Part shown: one piece after another, positions 59,256-64,000 of the stretch
How the letters are laid out: each line of letters starts with the position of its first letter
How positions within the stretch are numbered: position 1 is the stretch's first letter
NCBI GenBank assembly: GCA_023422775.1
Contig: JAFAGM010000025.1
Coordinates: forward strand, 5,225-69,224
Length of the DNA: 64,000 nt
Direction: 5' to 3'
Origin: Pseudomonadota bacterium
GTDB lineage: Bacteria > Pseudomonadota > Alphaproteobacteria > Rhizobiales > Xanthobacteraceae
The notes under the pieces: generated by a model
The model's database searches: none
Seen by the model: only the letters and a program-made list of their open reading frames with translations
Told to the model about the DNA's origin: nothing
Made by a program: the position numbers and the translations under genes

Positions 59256-59885
59256 TCAATGCTTCCTTCGCGCAGGCCGTTCGGGCTTCAGCGCCTGCGG
59301 GTCGAAGCCGATATAGAAAATATAGGTGTCGCCGACCGCACCTGACGGCGCCGGATAGGTCAGATCCTCGATCACCAGCGTGAACGGCTCGCTGCCGGTT
59401 TCCGTCATGTTGACCGTGGTCTGGTAGGCCTTGGTCGCGATGGTCTTTTCTGAAACGCCGCCCTGCACCACCGCGACGCGGATCGGAACCTGGACCGAAG
59501 CCGGAGCGCCGGCGGGACCCGCGATGACGCGGCCCTGAATCCCGATCCGCGCGGTAATCACGCCGGCATTGACGGTGCATTCGCGCGCCATCTTGGTGAT
59601 CGTGGCCTGGAAGCGCAGATCGTTGCCGACCGGCTCCTTGCCGGGCGGCGCGATCGCATAGGTCGATGCGCCGGCGCGCACCGTCACCGGCGGACAGGTC
59701 AGGTCGCCGACGTCCGGCTCTGCCGGTACCCCGGGAGCCGGGGCCGGTTCCTCCGATTTGCCGCCAAACAGGCTCTTGAAGCGGTCGGTCAACGATTGCG
59801 CCGGCGCCGGCGCGGCCATCAGGCAGGTCATGCCACCCGCGACCGCGGCCGCGATCACGACCCTGGCCAAACGATTGTCACCCAT
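59256..59885 (-). CDS. Secreted conserved hypothetical protein, 209 aa
   Basis: A protein with a signal peptide (ARVVIAAAVAGGMTCLMAAPAPAQS), a short linker (KSLFGGKSEEPAPAPG), and a beta-rich domain with two Cys (LTCPPVTVRAGAS, ARECTVNAGVITARIGIQG). A later FTLVIEDLTYPAPSGAVGDTYIFYIGFDP could be a strand-rich surface. The ATG at 59885 is chosen for the signal peptide. It resembles conserved rhizobial periplasmic or outer-membrane lipoprotein-like proteins; no lipobox is present. Function unknown. Confidence 0.78.
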   Translation of the reverse strand: MGDNRLARVVIAAAVAGGMTCLMAAPAPAQSLTDRFKSLFGGKSEEPAPAPGVPAEPDVGDLTCPPVTVRAGASTYAIAPPGKEPVGNDLRFQATITKMARECTVNAGVITARIGIQGRVIAGPAGAPASVQVPIRVAVVQGGVSEKTIATKAYQTTVNMTETGSEPFTLVIEDLTYPAPSGAVGDTYIFYIGFDPQALKPERPARRKH

Positions 59886-59987
59886 GCGACGTCCCTGACA
59901 TCCCATCCTTCGCGTCATTGTTCGGCGGCCTTATAGCAGCCCAATGGCGGCGAACCCAAGGCACCCAAAAGTCGGACAAGCGCGGGT

Positions 59988-60575
59988 TCAGCCGCGAAAA
60001 TCCTCGTGCAGCAGGCCGAACAGCAGGTGGTCCTGCCAGACGCCGTTGATGCAGAGATAGCGCCGCGCCAGCCCTTCGCGGGTGAAGCCGCACTTCTCCA
60101 GCACCCGGATCGACGGCCGGTTGGAGGGGATGCAGGCGGCCTCGATGCGGTGCAGATTGAGCTCACCGAACAGCGTCGGCAGCAGCACGCGCAGCGCCGT
60201 CGTCATGTAGCCGCGGGTGGCATGGGGCTCGCCGACCCAGTAGCCGATCGTGCCGGCCTGCACGATGCCGCGGCGGACATTGGCGAGCGTGATGCCGCCG
60301 ATCATGGTGCCGTCCGCCTCGCGGAAGATGATGAACGGATAGGAGCGGTCGGCCGCGATATCCTCGGCGTAGCGGCGCAAGCGGCGGCGGAACCCGGCGC
60401 GGGTAAGGTCGTCCGACGGCCAGATCGGTTCCCATGGCGTCAGGTAGGCGCGGCTGCTTTCCCGCAGCTGCGCCCATTGCACGAAATCCGCCATCTGCGG
60501 CGCGCGCAGCAGCAGGCCGTGGCCGCGCGGCATAAGCGCGGCCGGTCCGCTGGATGGCAAACGAAACAGGGCCAT
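59988..60575 (-). CDS. GNAT family N-acetyltransferase (RimJ-like)
   Basis: A 195-aa acetyltransferase. The acetyl-CoA region shows GTIGYWVGEPHATRGYMTTALR, and NLHRIEAACIPSNRPSIRVLEKCGFTREG is characteristic of RimJ/RimL-type GNATs that acetylate protein N-termini or small amines. GGGGAG precedes the ATG at 60575; another ATG lies 10 codons upstream. It comes 80 bp after the M16 peptidase and may share its transcript. Confidence 0.9.
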   Translation of the reverse strand: MALFRLPSSGPAALMPRGHGLLLRAPQMADFVQWAQLRESSRAYLTPWEPIWPSDDLTRAGFRRRLRRYAEDIAADRSYPFIIFREADGTMIGGITLANVRRGIVQAGTIGYWVGEPHATRGYMTTALRVLLPTLFGELNLHRIEAACIPSNRPSIRVLEKCGFTREGLARRYLCINGVWQDHLLFGLLHEDFRG

Positions 60576-60655
60576 GCCGTAACTCCCCACGCCCCTCATC
60601 ATCATTGGCGCACGATCTTCCCGGAAAAGGGATACCTGCCCTGCCCGATCATGCA

Positions 60656-61945
60656 CTAATGCAGCAGCGTCTTCGCCTTCGACCGGGTCAATCCTTCCGC
60701 AAAAGACACCGCCGTGTCCAGACCCCTGCCGGTGCCGAGCGCCACCACCGCCGGCCGGCTGCGCGACAGGAGCGCATGCGCGGCATTGCGGGTCGATTCG
60801 ACGCTGACCGCATCGATCCGCGCCACCAGTTCTTCCACCGTCAGCGGCCGCCCATAGGCCAGAATGTGCCGCGCCAGCTGTTCGGCGCGCGACGAGCAGC
60901 TTTCCAGCGCCATCAGGAGCCCGGCCTTCATCTGCGCCTTGGCGCGGGCAATCTCGGCCTCCGTGAGGGTTTCGACGGAATCGTTGATGACGTCGACGAT
61001 CACTTCCATCATCTCGGGCGCATCGGCGGGATCGGTGCCGGTATAGAGGCCGAAGAAGCCGGTGTCGGCATAGGGCGCGTGGAACGTATAGATCGAGTAG
61101 CACAGGCCGCGCTTCTCGCGAACTTCCTGGAACAGCCGCGACGACATTCCGCCGCCGAGCGTGTTGGTGAAGACCTGCAGCGAGAACAGCGAGAGATCGG
61201 TCTGCGGCACGCCTTCGAGCGCCAGCGTCAGGTGCGCCTGCTCGAGATCGCGATGCACCACGCGCGAGCCGCCCTGGCCGAACGTCGCTACTTGCGGCTT
61301 CGGCGCCGGCGTGGCGTCGAAGCTGGCGAATTTCTGCGTCACGTCCTCGACCACGCGCTTGTGGTCGACGGCGCCGGCCGCGCCCACCACCATGTCGGGC
61401 CCGCGATAATGCGTCGAGAGATAGCCGCGCAGCATGTCGCGATCGAACGTCTTCAGTGTCTTCGCGGTGCCGAGCAGCGAACGCCCCATCGGCTGGTCGG
61501 GAAAACAGAGTTCGTTGAGGTGCTCGAACACGACGTCGTCAGGGGTATCCTGCGCCGCGCCGATCTCCTGCACGATCACGCTCTTCTCGCGCTCGAGCTC
61601 GTCCGGCACGAAGGACGGGTTGGCGAGAATGTCGGACAGCACGTCGAGCGCCAGCGGCACGTCGGCCTTCATCACCCGCGCATAATAGGCCGTGGTCTCG
61701 GTCGAGGTTCCGGCATTGAGGTCGCCGCCGACCGCTTCGATTTCCTCGACGATCTCGCGGGACGAACGCCTGGTCGTGCCCTTGAAGGCCATGTGTTCCA
61801 AAAGATGCGAGATGCCGTGCTCGTTGGGCTTTTCGTCGCGGCCGCCGACACCGGCCCAGACACCCAGCGCCGCCGTCTCCAGATGCGGCATGGTGTCGGT
61901 GACAACAGTCAGACCGGACGGTAGCCTGGTTACGTCAACGCTCAT
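60656..61945 (-). CDS. M16 family zinc peptidase (processing-peptidase-like)
   Basis: A 429-aa peptidase related to the mitochondrial processing peptidase beta-subunit and PqqL/insulysin group. The inverted zinc motif HLLEHMAFKGT gives H47, E50 and H51 (HxxEH), and the downstream Glu is supplied around IVEEIEAVGGDLNAGTSTE. It has two homologous halves, the second being inactive as usual. No signal peptide, so it is cytoplasmic. Its start overlaps thrC by 4 bp, giving an obligate operon with threonine synthase in most Rhizobiales. Confidence 0.93.
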   Translation of the reverse strand: MSVDVTRLPSGLTVVTDTMPHLETAALGVWAGVGGRDEKPNEHGISHLLEHMAFKGTTRRSSREIVEEIEAVGGDLNAGTSTETTAYYARVMKADVPLALDVLSDILANPSFVPDELEREKSVIVQEIGAAQDTPDDVVFEHLNELCFPDQPMGRSLLGTAKTLKTFDRDMLRGYLSTHYRGPDMVVGAAGAVDHKRVVEDVTQKFASFDATPAPKPQVATFGQGGSRVVHRDLEQAHLTLALEGVPQTDLSLFSLQVFTNTLGGGMSSRLFQEVREKRGLCYSIYTFHAPYADTGFFGLYTGTDPADAPEMMEVIVDVINDSVETLTEAEIARAKAQMKAGLLMALESCSSRAEQLARHILAYGRPLTVEELVARIDAVSVESTRNAAHALLSRSRPAVVALGTGRGLDTAVSFAEGLTRSKAKTLLH

Positions 61946-63360
61946 CCGGCAACTCCCTGCTTCGCGGCACGGCTCACCGAGCGCACGAATCTCTCAACCT
62001 CGGCTGAATCGTTCTTCATCACCGTGATCTGTTCGGATTTGGTCATGAGGTCATCGAGCCAGGCCGGCAATCGCGGCCGCACGCCGCAGGCGGCTTCGAC
62101 CGCATCGGGAAACTTGGCCGGATGCGCGGTCGACAGCACGATGTTGGGGATCGCCGAATCCGAGGTATCGCGGTCGGCCACCGCCATCGCGACCGCAGTG
62201 TGGGGATCGATGAGATCGCCGGCCTCGCGCCAGGCGGCGCGGATCGCGGCAGCCGTCTCGGTCTCGTCGGCGCGCCCGGCGTCGAATTCCTCGCGGATGG
62301 CGGCGAGCATCGCGTCCGGCAGCACGAACCGCCCGGACTGCTTCAGCGAAGCCATCAGCCGGCGCACGGTATCGGCGTCGCGGCGGCTGGCCTCGAACAA
62401 CAGCCGCTCGAAATTCGAGGATACCTGGATGTCCATCGACGGCGAAGCCGAGGCGTGAACTTCCTTCACCTCGTAGATGCCGGTCTTGAGCGTACGCGGC
62501 AGGATATCGTTGACGTTGGAGGCGATCCGCAGCCAGCGGACAGGCAGCCCCATCCTCTTGGCGACATAGCCTGCAAAAATGTCGCCGAAATTTCCCGTGG
62601 GCACGGTGAAGTCCACCGCGCGCGCGGGCGCACCGAGCGCGACCGCTGACGTGAAATAGTACACCACCTGCGCGACGATGCGCGCCCAGTTGATCGAGTT
62701 GACGCCGGACAGCGAAACCGCGTCACGAAAGCCGTGATGGTTGAACATCGCCTTCACGATCGCCTGGCAGTCGTCGAAGGTTCCTTCGATCGCCAGCGCG
62801 TACACGTTGGACGCACCCGTCGTCGTCATCATCCGCCGCTGCACGTCCGAGATCCGCCCGTTCGGGAACAGCACGACCAGATCGACATTGTCGAGGCCGG
62901 CGAACGCATCCACCGCGGCGCCGCCGGTGTCGCCCGAGGTCGCGACCACGATGGTGGTGCGCTGGCTGCGCTTGGCGAGCACGTGATCCATCAGCCGCGA
63001 GATCAACTGCATCGCGACGTCCTTGAACGCCAGCGTCGGCCCATGGAACAGTTCAAGCATGAATTGATTGGGCCCGACCTGATCGAGCGGCACCACCGCA
63101 GGGTGACGGAACGTCGCATAGGCCTCGTTCGCCATGCGGCCGAGATCGGCGTCGGAGATTTCGCCCGCCGTAAACGGCTTGATCACGTCGACCGCGACCT
63201 CCCAATAGGGCCGGCCGAAGAAGGAGGCGATGGTCTCATGCGAGAGCTGCGGCCAGACCTCCGGCACGTAGAGGCCGCCGTCGCGGGCAAGCCCGGTCAG
63301 CATCACATCGCAGAAACCCAGGACGGGGGCCTCCCCCCGTGTCGAAACATAGCGCGTCAA
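61942..63360 (-). CDS. thrC: Threonine synthase
   Basis: ThrC converts O-phosphohomoserine to threonine with PLP. The 472-aa protein shows TRYVSTRGEAPVLGFCDVML, the PLP-lysine region PTLAFKDVAMQL, TIVVATSGDTGGAAVDAF, and VPTGNFGDIFAGYVAKRMG. The frame is open to a GTG at 63387, but a strong GGAGGG ribosome site stands 4 nt before the TTG at 63360, and homologues begin at that residue, so TTG is the likely start. Overlaps the M16 peptidase by 4 bp. Confidence 0.94.
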   Translation of the reverse strand: MTRYVSTRGEAPVLGFCDVMLTGLARDGGLYVPEVWPQLSHETIASFFGRPYWEVAVDVIKPFTAGEISDADLGRMANEAYATFRHPAVVPLDQVGPNQFMLELFHGPTLAFKDVAMQLISRLMDHVLAKRSQRTTIVVATSGDTGGAAVDAFAGLDNVDLVVLFPNGRISDVQRRMMTTTGASNVYALAIEGTFDDCQAIVKAMFNHHGFRDAVSLSGVNSINWARIVAQVVYYFTSAVALGAPARAVDFTVPTGNFGDIFAGYVAKRMGLPVRWLRIASNVNDILPRTLKTGIYEVKEVHASASPSMDIQVSSNFERLLFEASRRDADTVRRLMASLKQSGRFVLPDAMLAAIREEFDAGRADETETAAAIRAAWREAGDLIDPHTAVAMAVADRDTSDSAIPNIVLSTAHPAKFPDAVEAACGVRPRLPAWLDDLMTKSEQITVMKNDSAEVERFVRSVSRAAKQGVAG

Positions 63361-63560
63361 ACCACCCTCCAAAGGCGCAGACTCCACGCCAAGCCTTTGA
63401 TATTGACCATATATTCCATTTCAACAACTTCCAAGCGAGGGTTACAATAAAGCGTTTCGAAGCGAAGGGGAAATGGCCTCGGGCCGAAAAGCGCGATGTA
63501 TCTGACATGCCGGGAACGCGAGGCGAAACGGGCTTTTGCGATGTTGTGGCGTCACACTCC

Positions 63561-63607
63561 ATTGTCATCCCCGCCATTGTCATTCCCGCGCGGGCGGGGA
63601 TGACGAT
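63561..63607. repeat. Palindromic repeat rich in cattcccgcgcgggcgggg
   Basis: Nested inverted repeat with outer arms attgtcatccccgcc and gggcggggatgac, and an inner partial copy attgtcattcccgcgcgg. It has the same cattccc/gggatgac theme as the repeats at 4123 and 38604, in the noncoding region upstream of thrC. Confidence 0.7.
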
Positions 63608-63649
63608 TGAATATGACATTACGTTCTCGCGACATGTTGTGCCCGAGGT

Positions 63650-64000
63650 TTGCATTTCGTCGGCCCTCCATCGACAGGGAGGGCGCAGGGAAGACCGGGC
63701 GCTTGCTGCACCCGCGGTCTCGTGTGCAGTTGCGCACATGAAGACGCGCACACGAGCATACAGGTACAGGCGGAGCATCCCGGCCTTCCCTGCGCAGTGG
63801 CTTTACGGCTTACTTCGTGCTCTTCCCGGTGAACGGCTCTTTTGCCACCGTCGCTCGCGGGAGGCCTGCTCCTGCGAACTTGACGCCAGCACCGCGGCGT
63901 CGGAACCACACGACTTCGCCGTACGCGCCACGCACGCTCGTCTTGCGCACGCTTTGCGTCCACCGCATCCCACCGCGCGTTCGTGACGTGCGCACGCCCC
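63650..64000. repeat. Long structured intergenic repeat with nested inverted arms
   Basis: Several short frames are open here on both strands but none looks coding. The DNA contains two nested inverted repeats. The outer arms are 63683-63699 and 63779-63795 (17 nt, one mismatch), and the inner arms are 63719-63727 and 63748-63756 (9 nt perfect), with a further small hairpin gtgcagttgcgcac between. From memory, near-identical blocks recur in Bradyrhizobium genomes and are often mis-annotated as small hypothetical proteins. The left edge is uncertain, and the block runs to the window end. Confidence 0.6.

Noticed and set aside
63236..63995. Several small frames right of thrC that resemble 'hypothetical proteins'
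   Set aside because: They lie in an intergenic repeat with nested inverted arms; both strands are equally open and codon use is not gene-like.

Overview
The window is high-GC chromosomal DNA of an alphaproteobacterium, most likely Bradyrhizobium or a close relative in the Nitrobacteraceae. The signs are the gene order hisD / UPF0262 / low-molecular-weight phosphatase / maf / yacG / tRNA-Phe, an F0 operon with two b-type subunits, a 5-aminolevulinate synthase hemA behind a FixK/FNR-type box, an Omp25/31-like porin, and the intergenic repeats. There is no rRNA, CRISPR array, transposase or integrase. Most of the content is core or conserved accessory chromosome.

Left part (1-9.3 kb): a minus-strand housekeeping cluster (murA, DUF2948, hisD, UPF0262, LMW phosphatase, maf, yacG, tRNA-Phe). 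It is followed on the plus strand by a molbindin-like Mop protein translationally coupled to an ABC importer of the MolA/MolB/MolC or FecCD type, so molybdate or tungstate is the likely cargo. 9.4-25.3 kb is accessory: a cyclase/AAA/TPR giant protein, a catalase-like / unknown / DyP-peroxidase triad, a tiny secreted protein made of four YNPY repeats, an L,D-transpeptidase, an amidohydrolase, several alpha/beta hydrolases, and a cyclic-nucleotide-binding thioredoxin-reductase-like flavoprotein beside a frameshifted UBP zinc-finger gene.

Middle (25.6-41.2 kb): tRNA-Thr is followed by a second adenylate-cyclase/TPR gene. A near copy of the tRNA 3' end lies just after it, so this 2-kb block looks like a cassette inserted at the tRNA. 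Next come a PEP-mutase/isocitrate-lyase family enzyme with an SsuABC/TauABC-type importer, divergent from a GntR regulator across a perfect ATTGTATACAAT palindrome; then a Tat-exported GH1 glucosidase, an outer-membrane barrel, a chemoreceptor, an MBL hydrolase and hemA.

41.3-54.4 kb reads as one carboxylate-sensing and uptake module. It has an SSF-domain hybrid histidine kinase, a LuxR-type response regulator (CrbS/CrbR-like), a DUF294/CBS/exonuclease protein, a DUF4212 plus sodium:solute symporter pair, small membrane proteins and an MHS-family transporter. The symporter and MHS genes share an AAAGTAYTATYG motif at similar upstream distances. The right end holds yjbQ, a DsbA-like isomerase, the F0 operon atpI-atpB-atpE-b'-b, and a minus-strand thrC / M16 peptidase / GNAT cluster. 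It ends in a long structured repeat without a convincing gene.

All functional names come from reading motifs and gene order. No database search was run.
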